Source: Streptococcus sanguinis (GTDB lineage: Bacteria; Bacillota; Bacilli; Lactobacillales; Streptococcaceae). From it: a stretch of DNA of 64,000 nt. Positions 28,725 through 36,610 of the stretch are shown one piece after another. Positions within the stretch are counted from its first letter, which is position 1. Each line of letters opens with the position of its first letter. The stretch is taken from assembly GCF_900635155.1 (NCBI RefSeq), contig NZ_LR134002.1:1178001-1242000 (forward strand). The letters run 5' to 3'. A program made the translations under genes and the position numbers. Below the pieces are notes generated by a model. It was not told where the DNA came from, did no database searches, and saw only the letters and a program-made list of their open reading frames with translations.

Positions 28725-30281
28725 CTAAAGCAGTGCTTCTTTGACTTTTCCAATCTCCGTCTTTTTCAGCACCAAGTAAATCGTATCCCCCAAATAGAGG
28801 CGCGTGCTGCCATTGACCGTTTGAGTTTTCCCCTTGTGGACATTCATGGTAATCAAGACCCCATCAGGCAAGTTTAGCTCATGTACCTGCCGACCAGCAA
28901 TCTTTTCAGAAACAGGGATTTCAATTAAAGTCGTATCTCCCTGGTCCTCCATACTGTCTGGCAACATTTTTTCCAGCATGGCTTCATAGACGGGCGCTCC
29001 TTTTAGCAAATCCATGATAATGTAAGCAGTCAGAGTGACCAGTCCCAACGGCATGAGATTACGAATGTCACCGACCATCTCTGTGACCAGAATCATGGCT
29101 GTCAGTGGAGCCTTAGAAATGGAGCCAAAATAGCCACTCATGCCCAGAATAATGAAAATCGGAAATTGCTCCTGAGAAATCAAACCTAGCTGCAGACAGA
29201 CCGCCCCCATTGCTCCGCCAAGCAGTGAACCCAGAGCAAGGATAGGCAGAAAAATGCCACCTGGCAAGCCGCTTCCATAACTTAACATACTCCAGACAAA
29301 ACGCAGAATAAAAAATAAGAGCAAGGTTCCCACAGTATAATGACTAGCGGTCAAGGATAAAATCAACTGATTGCCCCCGCCCAGCAAGTGAGGTAAGAAA
29401 TAACCAATCGGAAGAATCAAGGCAAAGGCCAGAATAGGATAGTAAGCTTCTGAAATCCTAAACAACCGACCCAAAAACTGATAAAGCAGCTGAATATTCA
29501 AAATAACTTTCTCATAAATAAAGCCTGACAAGCCCAGCAGCAAGCCCATGACTAGGTAAATCCAATACTGCTCCAGTCTCATGATTGGGATATTATCCGG
29601 CATGTCCAGTACTGGTGTTAGGCCAAACATAGAAAGAGAGACAAAGTTGGCAACCAGACTGGCCGCCAGCGTAGAAACCCAAAAAAAGCGTGAAAAATGA
29701 CGGTAAACTTCTTCTACTACGAATAGCAGACCTGCGATTGGTGCATTAAAAGCTGCTGCTAAGCCTGCCGCAGCACCGCTAGCAATGAGCGCTCTCTCCT
29801 CAGCGGAACTTAGATTCAGAAATTTAGAGACACCTTTGCCACTCATAGCGCCTAGCTGAATACTTGGTCCTTCTCGCCCTAGCATCAGACCGCTGGAAAT
29901 GGCTAAAATCCCCAATACAAACTTCTTCCAGAGAACACTCCACCAAGAAAGCGACATCAGACCTTTCAGCTCTGCTTCGACCTGCGGAATCCCCGACCCC
30001 TTGATATTTTTCTCCGACTTTACCAAGTGAGCGTTGAGGAAGACGATGAAAGCATAAAGGAACACCAAAGCCAGTAACCAAAGCATAGACTGCTGACTCC
30101 TGTGGTAGATATCCTGCACTAAGTGAAAGATTTTTTCAATCAAAAAGCGAAAAACGCCCACTACTAGTCCAGCAAAAATCCCAACTAAAACACCTCGCAA
30201 AACCTGGGAAATAATCGAATGAGTTGTGAAATTAAATTCTCTCTTGATGTCGTGCTTATGCGAGATAGACTTTTTTGCCAT
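28725..30281 (-). CDS. clcA: ClC-family Cl-/H+ antiporter with C-terminal TrkA-C domain
   Basis: About 518 residues: ClC transport domain (to ~430) with the selectivity motifs GSGIPQVE, GREGPSIQLG and GIFLPILALG, then an RCK/TrkA-C regulatory domain (~440-518, MNVHKGKTQTVNGSTRLYLGD in part). The gating glutamate in GREGP is present, so antiport rather than a channel is expected. The start at ATG 30281 has AGAGGAGA 7 bp upstream; a TTG two codons earlier is less likely. Role: acid stress or halide balance, inferred. The TrkA-C domain may sense a nucleotide. Confidence 0.92.
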   Translation of the reverse strand: MAKKSISHKHDIKREFNFTTHSIISQVLRGVLVGIFAGLVVGVFRFLIEKIFHLVQDIYHRSQQSMLWLLALVFLYAFIVFLNAHLVKSEKNIKGSGIPQVEAELKGLMSLSWWSVLWKKFVLGILAISSGLMLGREGPSIQLGAMSGKGVSKFLNLSSAEERALIASGAAAGLAAAFNAPIAGLLFVVEEVYRHFSRFFWVSTLAASLVANFVSLSMFGLTPVLDMPDNIPIMRLEQYWIYLVMGLLLGLSGFIYEKVILNIQLLYQFLGRLFRISEAYYPILAFALILPIGYFLPHLLGGGNQLILSLTASHYTVGTLLLFFILRFVWSMLSYGSGLPGGIFLPILALGSLLGGAMGAVCLQLGLISQEQFPIFIILGMSGYFGSISKAPLTAMILVTEMVGDIRNLMPLGLVTLTAYIIMDLLKGAPVYEAMLEKMLPDSMEDQGDTTLIEIPVSEKIAGRQVHELNLPDGVLITMNVHKGKTQTVNGSTRLYLGDTIYLVLKKTEIGKVKEALL

Positions 30282-30390
30282 TCTCAATCTCCTCTAAATA
30301 GTTACTTTACCAATATTCTAGCACAAAGCAGGCCTGATAAACAGATGAAATATAAATTTCTTATTTCAGTTTTCTTTTTAAAAACTCTAC

Positions 30391-30419
30391 AAAAAAAGTC
30401 CAGGACTTGTCCCAGACTT
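30391..30419 (-). terminator. Terminator of nox
   Basis: AAGTCCAGGAC (30396-30406) and GTCCCAGACTT (30409-30419) form an 11-bp stem with two G-U pairs; TTTTTTT follows on the minus strand. It is 11 bp after the nox stop. Confidence 0.85.
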
Positions 30420-30429
30420 AATTATTTTC

Positions 30430-31806
30430 TTATTTGGCGCGCAAAGCTGCTTGAGTAATGTAGTTGTAAGGTTTGTTGAAGTGTGGCAGGAAGAAGAGAT
30501 CCAGCAAGGCTAATCTATCAATTGTAACCTTTTCCTGAATGGCCAATGAGAACATGTGAATCCCCATAGACATGTCTTCTCTAGAAACCATCTGCGCTCC
30601 AAGAACTACACGTGTGTCCTTATCATAGACAATCTTAATTGTAACATCATGATGCTCAACCTTTTCAAGGAAAGTTGGTTTTTGAGTATCTTTAAACTCA
30701 ACCACAGCTGGGCTGTAACCAAAGCGTTTAGCTTTTTCTTCTGTCAGACCAGTTGAAACCATCTTCAAACCAAAGATTTCAATACCGTTAGAACCTTGAA
30801 CACCGTTGGACTCCAATTCATGACCGCAAGCATTATGAGCTGCTACGATACCAGAGCGCAGGGCGTTAGAAGCCAAGGCGATGTAGTTTGTATCATTGAT
30901 AGAGTTATCGTAAACAGTTGCACAGTCACCGATTGCATAAACATCATTGATGCTAGTTTCTTGCTTCTTATCCACCAAGAAAGCACCATTGCGGAATGTT
31001 TCCAACTTGCCAGCACCAAGACCAGTGTTTGGACGGAAGCCAACTGCTAAGACAACCATATCTACATCATAGCTAGCCTTATCTGTTACAATGCGTTCTA
31101 CTTTACTTTCACCCTCAATAGCCTGAACAGTTTGACCGAAGGCTAATTGAACACCATTGTCTTCAAGGTTTTGGCGCATCATATCAGACAAGTCGTGGTC
31201 ATAATAACCAGCCAAGCAAGTATCCACAACATCAATCAGAATCACTTCTTTACCAAGACGTTTGAAGGCTTCTGCCAACTCAACCCCAATGTAGCCAGCA
31301 CCTACTACTGCCACACGTTCGATATGTTTGCTCTTGTCTTGCAATTTTTCAATAACATCTGCAGCATTTTGATACAATTTTACGAACTGCAGATTTTCTA
31401 AGGTTGACTTAAATTCGCGGCTGTTAGGATCCAGCTCAGCACCTTTAATCGGAGGCAGAATTGGCTGAGAACCTGTAGCTAAAATCAATTTGTCATAAGA
31501 CTCTACATGCTCTTTGCCATCAACGATAGCTGTAACTTTTTTCGCATCATAATCAATTGACTCAACTGGTGAATTCATATAAACTTTTGCGCCTTTTGCT
31601 TCAAAAGTTTCTTTGTCTGCATAAAAAAGTCCATCTGGCTTGCTGATTTGCTGTCCAATCCAAAGGGCCATTCCGCATGCCAAGAATGAAATGTTTGAGT
31701 TTTGGTCAAAAATAACTACTTCATTTTCTGCACCATAATTATCCAACATTGTATTAATACACGCTGTACCTGCGTGGTTTGCACCAACTACAACGATTTT
31801 ACTCAT
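30430..31806 (-). CDS. nox: H2O-forming NADH oxidase
   Basis: Flavoprotein that reduces O2 to water with four electrons from NADH, regenerating NAD+ in aerobic sugar metabolism without making H2O2. The 458 residues have the FAD motif [11 protein letters not shown], the redox cysteine Cys44 in [15 protein letters not shown] site [13 protein letters not shown] and the FAD motif YAIGDCATV. Length and sequence match streptococcal Nox. Expression is probably CcpA-controlled, see the site overlapping its -35 box. Confidence 0.96.
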   Translation of the reverse strand: MSKIVVVGANHAGTACINTMLDNYGAENEVVIFDQNSNISFLACGMALWIGQQISKPDGLFYADKETFEAKGAKVYMNSPVESIDYDAKKVTAIVDGKEHVESYDKLILATGSQPILPPIKGAELDPNSREFKSTLENLQFVKLYQNAADVIEKLQDKSKHIERVAVVGAGYIGVELAEAFKRLGKEVILIDVVDTCLAGYYDHDLSDMMRQNLEDNGVQLAFGQTVQAIEGESKVERIVTDKASYDVDMVVLAVGFRPNTGLGAGKLETFRNGAFLVDKKQETSINDVYAIGDCATVYDNSINDTNYIALASNALRSGIVAAHNACGHELESNGVQGSNGIEIFGLKMVSTGLTEEKAKRFGYSPAVVEFKDTQKPTFLEKVEHHDVTIKIVYDKDTRVVLGAQMVSREDMSMGIHMFSLAIQEKVTIDRLALLDLFFLPHFNKPYNYITQAALRAK

Positions 31807-31843
31807 AAGAATAGTCCTACCTTAATTTATAATTTACTAAACA

Positions 31844-31872
31844 AGTATATCATCTCCTGTGAGCGTTTACAA
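31844..31872 (-). promoter_or_regulatory. nox promoter
   Basis: -35 TTGTAA (31867-31872) and -10 TATACT (31844-31849), 17 bp apart, about 37 bp upstream of the nox ATG. The -35 is part of the cre site described separately. Confidence 0.8.
31858..31871. promoter_or_regulatory. Perfect cre (CcpA) site on the nox -35 box
   Basis: On the minus strand TGTAAACGCTCACA matches the cre consensus TGWAANCGNTNWCA at every position. It covers five of the six bases of the -35 box and part of the spacer, the position of a direct repressor site. Confidence 0.85.
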
Positions 31873-31997
31873 GAAATTTGCTCGAAATTTTCAAAAATTC
31901 TTAGGCTACCTAAAAAGCTGTACCACTGCAGTCTAAATGCTTCAGAAAAACTACCTTTTGCAATGTTTCGTTTTCTGAAAATATAACAAATTTAAGA

Positions 31998-32026
31998 TTG
32001 TGAAACCGGTATCTTTTTGATATAAT
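31998..32026 (+). promoter_or_regulatory. apbE promoter
   Basis: -35 TTGTGA (31998-32003), 17-bp spacer, -10 TATAAT (32021-32026) preceded by TGA. It is 38 bp upstream of the GTG start and divergent from nox. Confidence 0.8.
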
Positions 32027-32064
32027 AAGGTTAGAGAGGTTAATTTTAGAAAGGTTGTGATAAT

Positions 32065-33000
32065 GTGGACTTTACTTCTCGCTCGCTTCATTTGATGGGG
32101 AGTACGATTTGCATCTCTCTCTACCATGAGCGAGCGGAAATACTCTTAGATGAGGCGGTCCAACTGCTTCATGTCTATAAAAATCGCTTCAGTGCCAATG
32201 ATGAAGACTCTGAACTTATGACTATCAACCATTTGGCAGGAATTAAAAGTGTCTCAGTTCATCCAGAGCTTTTTGAGCTGATTGATCTGGGAAAGTATCA
32301 CAGCCTAGCAGAAGGCAGCCACTTAAATATCACGATTGGCCCTCTCGTCCAGACCTGGCGGATAGGATTTTCAGACGCTCATCTCCCAAGTACGGAGGAG
32401 ATTCAGCAAGCTCTGAGCCTGACTGACCCAAACTTGCTTGAGCTGAATCCAGAAGACCACAGTGTCTTTTTGGCTAAGGAAGGCATGAAGCTGGATCTAG
32501 GCGCCTTAGCTAAAGGCTATATCGCTGATAAAATTAAGGACTATTTGCTGAGCCAGGGAGTGACTTCTGCTCTTATCAATCTCGGTGGCAATGTTCTGAC
32601 GATTGGCCAAAATGCAGTCAGCCAGCGCGCCTGGCGAATTGGCATCCAAAATCCCAAGCAGCCTCGCGGCAAGCATTCAGCTATCTTAGCTGTCACCAAT
32701 CAGTCAGTAGTCACATCAGGAATTTACGAGAGAACCCTTACAGTTGAAGGGCGGAACTACCATCACATTCTGAATCGCAAAACAGGCTATCCTATCGAAA
32801 ATCAATTGGCTAGTTTGACCATTGTTTCAGACAAGTCGGTAGATGGCGAAATCTGGACGACTCGCCTATTTGGTGAAAGTCCGACATCAATTCTGTCCCA
32901 GATTGAACAGCAAACTGGGATTGAAGCATTGATTATCACTCAGGACAGTCAGCTCTTCTGTAGCTCAGGCCTTTTAGAGAAGATAACTCCTGCTTCTTAA
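32065..33000 (+). CDS. apbE: FAD:protein FMN transferase, cytoplasmic form
   Basis: Transfers FMN from FAD to a Thr/Ser in the target motif D-x-x-(S/T)-G-A-(T/S). The 311 residues show the family motifs LDLGALAKGYIADK, INLGGNV and VTSGIYERT, with HHILNRKTGYP where HIxDPxTG is usual. A metal-site segment reads GEIWTTRLF, with Glu where many members have Asp. There is no signal peptide or lipobox, so it acts in the cytoplasm, unlike surface FmnB. The start is GTG 32065 with GAAAGG upstream, though ATG 32095 is possible. The likely substrate is the tailed reductase encoded just downstream. Confidence 0.92.
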   Translation: MDFTSRSLHLMGSTICISLYHERAEILLDEAVQLLHVYKNRFSANDEDSELMTINHLAGIKSVSVHPELFELIDLGKYHSLAEGSHLNITIGPLVQTWRIGFSDAHLPSTEEIQQALSLTDPNLLELNPEDHSVFLAKEGMKLDLGALAKGYIADKIKDYLLSQGVTSALINLGGNVLTIGQNAVSQRAWRIGIQNPKQPRGKHSAILAVTNQSVVTSGIYERTLTVEGRNYHHILNRKTGYPIENQLASLTIVSDKSVDGEIWTTRLFGESPTSILSQIEQQTGIEALIITQDSQLFCSSGLLEKITPAS

Positions 33001-33170
33001 TTTTCAAAAGTGATAAATTTGCTGCCACACCAAGTGCTACCTCTATCACCCTATCTTTTATAAATATGCTCATAAAAAAATGCCCTCTCTTTCTTCTAGG
33101 TTTTACTTGCCTAAAGAAAAATAAATACTCACATGAGGGCTCTGTATCTTAATTTCAGAAAGGAAATTTT

Positions 33171-33776
33171 ATGTTAAAACTTATTGCAATTGTTGGAACA
33201 AATTCTAACCGTTCTACAAACCGGCAACTTCTTCAATATATGTCTAAGCACTTCGCTGACAAAGCTGAAATCGAGCTGGTTGAGATTAAAGATATTCCTA
33301 TGTTTAATAAACCTGCTGACAGAAACGTCCCTGAGTCGGTATCAGAAATTGCCGAAAAAATTGATGCAGCGGATGGCGTACTTATCGGCACACCTGAGTA
33401 TGATCATTCTATCCCTGCTGTGCTCATGAATGCTCTGGCTTGGCTTTCTTATGGTATTTATCCACTGCTGAACAAGCCGATCATGATCACTGGTGCTTCT
33501 TATGGTACACTTGGCTCCTCTCGTGCCCAATTGCAGCTCCGTCAAATTTTGAACGCTCCAGAAATCAAGGCAACTGTTCTTCCAGATGAGTTCTTGCTTT
33601 CACATTCTCTTCAAGCTTTTGACCAAAGCGGAGACTTGGTAGATCTTGATGTTGTCAAAAAATTGGATGCTATCTTTGATGACTTCCGTATCTTTGTCAA
33701 AATCACTGACAAATTGCGCAACGCTCAAGAATTGCTTCGCAAAGATGCTGAAGAATTTAACTGGGAAAAATTGTAA
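33171..33776 (+). CDS. NADPH-dependent FMN reductase family protein
   Basis: Flavodoxin-fold protein of 201 residues. The FMN phosphate loop is VGTNSNRSTN near the N-terminus, the flavin-ring segment is GTPEYDHSIPAVLMNALAWLS, present in part as TPEYDHSIPAVL, and GASYGTLGSSRAQ is also typical. Such enzymes reduce free flavin, quinones or azo dyes with NAD(P)H. The next gene encodes a close paralogue fused to more domains. A strong AGAAAGGAAA site precedes ATG 33171. A weak hairpin lies in the 170-bp gap after apbE. Confidence 0.88.
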   Translation: MLKLIAIVGTNSNRSTNRQLLQYMSKHFADKAEIELVEIKDIPMFNKPADRNVPESVSEIAEKIDAADGVLIGTPEYDHSIPAVLMNALAWLSYGIYPLLNKPIMITGASYGTLGSSRAQLQLRQILNAPEIKATVLPDEFLLSHSLQAFDQSGDLVDLDVVKKLDAIFDDFRIFVKITDKLRNAQELLRKDAEEFNWEKL

Positions 33777-33793
33777 GATAGGAGACCGAAAGA

Positions 33794-35041
33794 ATGAAAT
33801 TTGTTGGAATTGTAGGATCAAACTACGAACAATCATATAACCGAAAATTATTGGAATTCATCCGCCGTCAGTTCAAAATTAAATTTGAATTGGAAGTCTT
33901 AGAAATCGATGAAGTTCCAATGTTTAACCAAGATGAAAAATGGGATGAAAGCTTCCAATTGCGTTATTTGTATAACAAAATCACACGTGCAGACGGTGTT
34001 ATTATCGCAACCCCTGAGCACAATCATACTATCAGCGCTCCTTTGAAGAGTGTCTTAGAATGGCTCTCTTACGAGGTTCATCCTTTCGAAAACAAGCCTG
34101 TCATGATCGTCGGTGCTTCTTACTATGACCAAGGAACTTCTCGTGCTCAAGTTCACCTGCGTAAAATCCTAGACGCCCCTGGTGTCAATGCTTATACCCT
34201 TCCAGGCAACGAGTTCTTGCTGGGCAAAGCCAAGGAAGCTTTTGACAATGATGGCAATATCACCAACGAAGGAACTGTGAATTTCCTTGAAACATGCTTA
34301 GATAACTTTATCAAATATGTAGAGGTCGTTTCAAAATTGAAAAAACCAAAACCAATCGAACCTGAAGACTTAGACTGTGGAAAACCAATCGCTACGACAA
34401 TTACGGAAGTTGATCCAGATGATCCAGAATGGGTAGAAAAGGTCGCTGAAATCACTGGAGCTGTTTCAGGAGATACTTATGTCAAACTCGACCATGGTAT
34501 CTTGACCGTTAATCAAATTGATATGTTCTTGAAAGCTATGCCATTTGAATTGACATACGCTGACGATAACAACCAATTCCTCTACTACAACAACGCCCAC
34601 CAAGACCCAGACACCATGTTTGCCAAACGTGTGCCACCTCAATCAGGTAGCCGCATGTCAACCGTTCATGGTTCTCTTCCACCAGCTCGGATGAAAAATG
34701 TAGAGTGGGTTATCGGAACACTTCGCAACGGAAACCAAGAATACGTACGTACAATCGTCCCAGGTTCACCTGCAGGCGTTATCAATACTCACAACTACCA
34801 AGCTATGTACTATCCTGACGGATCCTACGCAGGTATCAATGAAATCGTCTTTAATTTCCAACCATGGCTCGACTGGTACTTAAAAGAAACTGGTCAACGT
34901 TTGGTTGGAGGCAGCGGACCATTCGCTCCTGCCACTGGAGGCCATGGAGACGCAGATGCTACTTCTGGTGCTTCTGATGCTGGAGGCGATGGTGGTCACG
35001 GAGGCGGAGGAGCTGATGCGACATCAGGTGCTAGCGTTTAA
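33794..35041 (+). CDS. FMN reductase-PAS-like fusion with double flavinylation-motif tail
   Basis: A 415-residue cytoplasmic protein. Residues 1-185 are an NADPH-dependent FMN reductase domain (VGSNYEQSYN, TPEHNHTISAPLK, GASYYDQGTSRAQ), paralogous to the preceding gene. Residues ~205-375 resemble a PAS_10/DUF438-type domain (LTVNQIDMFLKAMPFELTYAD, seen as NQIDMFLKAMPFEL). Residues ~377-415 are a Gly/Ala/Asp/His-rich tail with DATSGAS at 388-394 and again at 408-414. DxTSGAS fits the ApbE target motif, so Ser394 and Ser414 may carry covalent FMN. It starts 17 bp after the preceding gene. Electron acceptor unknown. The tail function is inference from motif and from the neighbouring apbE. Confidence 0.85.
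   Translation: MKFVGIVGSNYEQSYNRKLLEFIRRQFKIKFELEVLEIDEVPMFNQDEKWDESFQLRYLYNKITRADGVIIATPEHNHTISAPLKSVLEWLSYEVHPFENKPVMIVGASYYDQGTSRAQVHLRKILDAPGVNAYTLPGNEFLLGKAKEAFDNDGNITNEGTVNFLETCLDNFIKYVEVVSKLKKPKPIEPEDLDCGKPIATTITEVDPDDPEWVEKVAEITGAVSGDTYVKLDHGILTVNQIDMFLKAMPFELTYADDNNQFLYYNNAHQDPDTMFAKRVPPQSGSRMSTVHGSLPPARMKNVEWVIGTLRNGNQEYVRTIVPGSPAGVINTHNYQAMYYPDGSYAGINEIVFNFQPWLDWYLKETGQRLVGGSGPFAPATGGHGDADATSGASDAGGDGGHGGGGADATSGASV
34955..34975 (+). other. First ApbE flavinylation motif (DATSGAS)
   Basis: Encodes D-A-T-S-G-A-S, residues 388-394. The predicted FMN acceptor is the last Ser. Codon choice differs from the second copy at four of seven positions. Confidence 0.7.
35015..35035 (+). other. 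Second ApbE flavinylation motif (DATSGAS)
   Basis: Encodes D-A-T-S-G-A-S again, residues 408-414, one residue before the C-terminus. Identical peptide with different codons implies selection on the peptide rather than a recent DNA duplication. Confidence 0.7.
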
Positions 35042-35055
35042 TCACATTACAAACT

Positions 35056-35087
35056 AAAAAGAATGGACTTGTGATCCATTCTTTTTT
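35056..35087. terminator. Bidirectional terminator
   Basis: AAAAAGAATGGA (35056-35067) and TCCATTCTTTTT (35075-35086) form a 12-bp perfect stem with a 7-nt loop, U-rich on both strands. It separates the convergent reductase and thioredoxin-lipoprotein genes. Confidence 0.88.
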
Positions 35088-35090
35088 GCT

Positions 35091-35666
35091 TTATTTCATT
35101 TCTTTGAAAGCTGCTTCTGCATCAGCATTACTGATAGCTCCAAACTGGATTTTACCGATTTTCCCTTGACTGTCAATGAGGATTTCAGTCGGGATACTGC
35201 GAATCTGATAGGCTTGGAAAATTTCTCCTGAAGTATCAAATAGAACTGGTACATCTTTATAACCTTGTTCTTGATACCATTTTGGAAATTCCTCGACAGA
35301 TTTCTCTCCTTGGAGACCTGGTGCTACAACTGTCAAGATTTCAAAATCACGATCTGTTTTACCAGCTAATTCGACCAATTCTGGCATACTCTTCTTACAA
35401 GGTCCACACCAAGAAGCCCAGAATTTTAGATAAACTTTCTTGCCTTTGTAGTCAGAAAGTTTGACTGTTTTTCCATCCATAGACTGCAGAGTAAAGTCAG
35501 GCGCCTCTTGACTGACAGCTGCTTGGGTGACTGTGCTTGTCTGAGTGGTCTCACTAGACGAGCTGCTGGTTGTGGGCATAGTCATAGGTTTATCCTCCTG
35601 CTCCGAGCAGGCTGCCAAAAATGCTACAGCTGACACAGTTGCTAATAATGTAATGATTTTTTTCAT
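35091..35666 (-). CDS. TlpA/ResA-like thioredoxin lipoprotein (second copy)
   Basis: Surface thiol-disulfide protein. Lipobox LAAC at residues 17-20, Ser/Thr-rich linker with TSSSSSETTQTS, then a thioredoxin fold with the active site WASWCGPCKKS. 191 residues. It receives electrons from the CcdA encoded 14 bp upstream and reduces extracytoplasmic partners such as MsrAB; this is the arrangement of the pneumococcal Etrx/CcdA pairs. SIPTEILIDSQGKI contains the cis-Pro loop. Confidence 0.9.
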   Translation of the reverse strand: MKKIITLLATVSAVAFLAACSEQEDKPMTMPTTSSSSSETTQTSTVTQAAVSQEAPDFTLQSMDGKTVKLSDYKGKKVYLKFWASWCGPCKKSMPELVELAGKTDRDFEILTVVAPGLQGEKSVEEFPKWYQEQGYKDVPVLFDTSGEIFQAYQIRSIPTEILIDSQGKIGKIQFGAISNADAEAAFKEMK

Positions 35667-35680
35667 ATTTCTTTCTCCTT

Positions 35681-36388
35681 TTATCCAAAAAGTCCAGACA
35701 GGGCGTTGAGCTGTCCTAACATCAGCAGAATTCCCATCAGAATAATCAGGGCTCCGCCAATTTTCTTCATCAGGCCCATATAAGGCTTGATTTTATTAAA
35801 ATACTGCATAACAAAGCTAGATGCCAAAGCCAAGATTAAGAAAGGCAGAGCCATTCCCAAAGTGTAAATCAAGGTCAGAATGGCTCCCTGGAATGCACCA
35901 TTCCCACCCGAAGCTGCTAAGGCCAAGACTGAGCTGAGAATCGGACCAATGCAAGGAGTCCAACCAAAGCTAAAGGTAATTCCTAATAAGAATGCCGACC
36001 AAAAATGATGCTTCTGGCTGTTCTTTTTGAAAGTCAAGCTCTTTTGAATCTGTAACTGGCGAATATTAATAAGCTCCATCTGATGCAGACCTAGCAGAAT
36101 AATGAGGCCGCCCATCACATATCGAAAGGTCGAACTGTAAATAATTGTTCCTAGAAAGCCTGCTCCAAAGCCAAGCAAAAAGAAGACTGTTGAGATGCCT
36201 GCAATGAAAAAGAGCGTTCTAACCATGCCTTGCCAAGCAAGCTCCCGGCCAAATACTTTCAGGGTCTTGACCTCCTTGTCATCCAATAAAATGCCAATAT
36301 AAACTGGCAATAAGGGAAAAATACAAGGGGAAAAGAAGGACAAAATACCAGCTAAAAGAACTGAAACAAAAAATAAAGGTGATTCCAT
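35681..36388 (-). CDS. ccdA2: CcdA-family thiol-disulfide electron carrier (second copy)
   Basis: Six-helix membrane protein of 235 residues that moves reducing equivalents from cytoplasmic thioredoxin to surface thioredoxin-like proteins. The two membrane cysteines are in FFSPCIFPLLPVY and GWTPCIGPILSS, and the family AASGGNGAFQGA loop is present. It forms an operon with the following lipoprotein. It is strongly similar to the other CcdA at 41212-41922, indicating a duplication of the whole module. Confidence 0.92.
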   Translation of the reverse strand: MESPLFFVSVLLAGILSFFSPCIFPLLPVYIGILLDDKEVKTLKVFGRELAWQGMVRTLFFIAGISTVFFLLGFGAGFLGTIIYSSTFRYVMGGLIILLGLHQMELINIRQLQIQKSLTFKKNSQKHHFWSAFLLGITFSFGWTPCIGPILSSVLALAASGGNGAFQGAILTLIYTLGMALPFLILALASSFVMQYFNKIKPYMGLMKKIGGALIILMGILLMLGQLNALSGLFG

Positions 36389-36432
36389 TTTCTCTCCTCT
36401 AACTACTCACGTAGAATATACATTCACTTATC

Positions 36433-36438
36433 ATTATA
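36433..36438 (-). promoter_or_regulatory. -10 box for the second ccdA-thioredoxin operon
   Basis: TATAAT on the minus strand about 45 bp upstream of ATG 36388; the -35 (GTGAAA, 17 bp upstream) is poor. This makes the pair an independent unit from the histidine kinase operon, which ends in a terminator at 36561-36587. Confidence 0.5.
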
Positions 36439-36560
36439 AATGAATCTTATAGATTTTTCACAAATCCGCTACGGTAATTTTTTTGCAAACTCATGAGACT
36501 ATGAAAAGAGAAAATTTCGCTTGATGAACAGCAAAACTAGTGCATTTTTTTCAAACAGTA

Positions 36561-36587
36561 AAAAGCCGGAGAAAGTTCTACCGGCTT
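36561..36587 (-). terminator. Terminator of the msrAB-RR-HK operon
   Basis: AAGCCGG (36563-36569) and CCGGCTT (36581-36587), loop of 11 nt, then TTTTAC on the minus strand. It follows the kinase stop by 24 bp. Confidence 0.7.
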
Positions 36588-36610
36588 GAATATTTTAAAA
36601 CTTAATAGAT

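Noticed and set aside
31702..31986. 94-residue plus-strand frame across the nox start and promoter
   Set aside because: It overlaps the nox N-terminus, promoter and cre site, and has no ribosome binding site or recognisable sequence.
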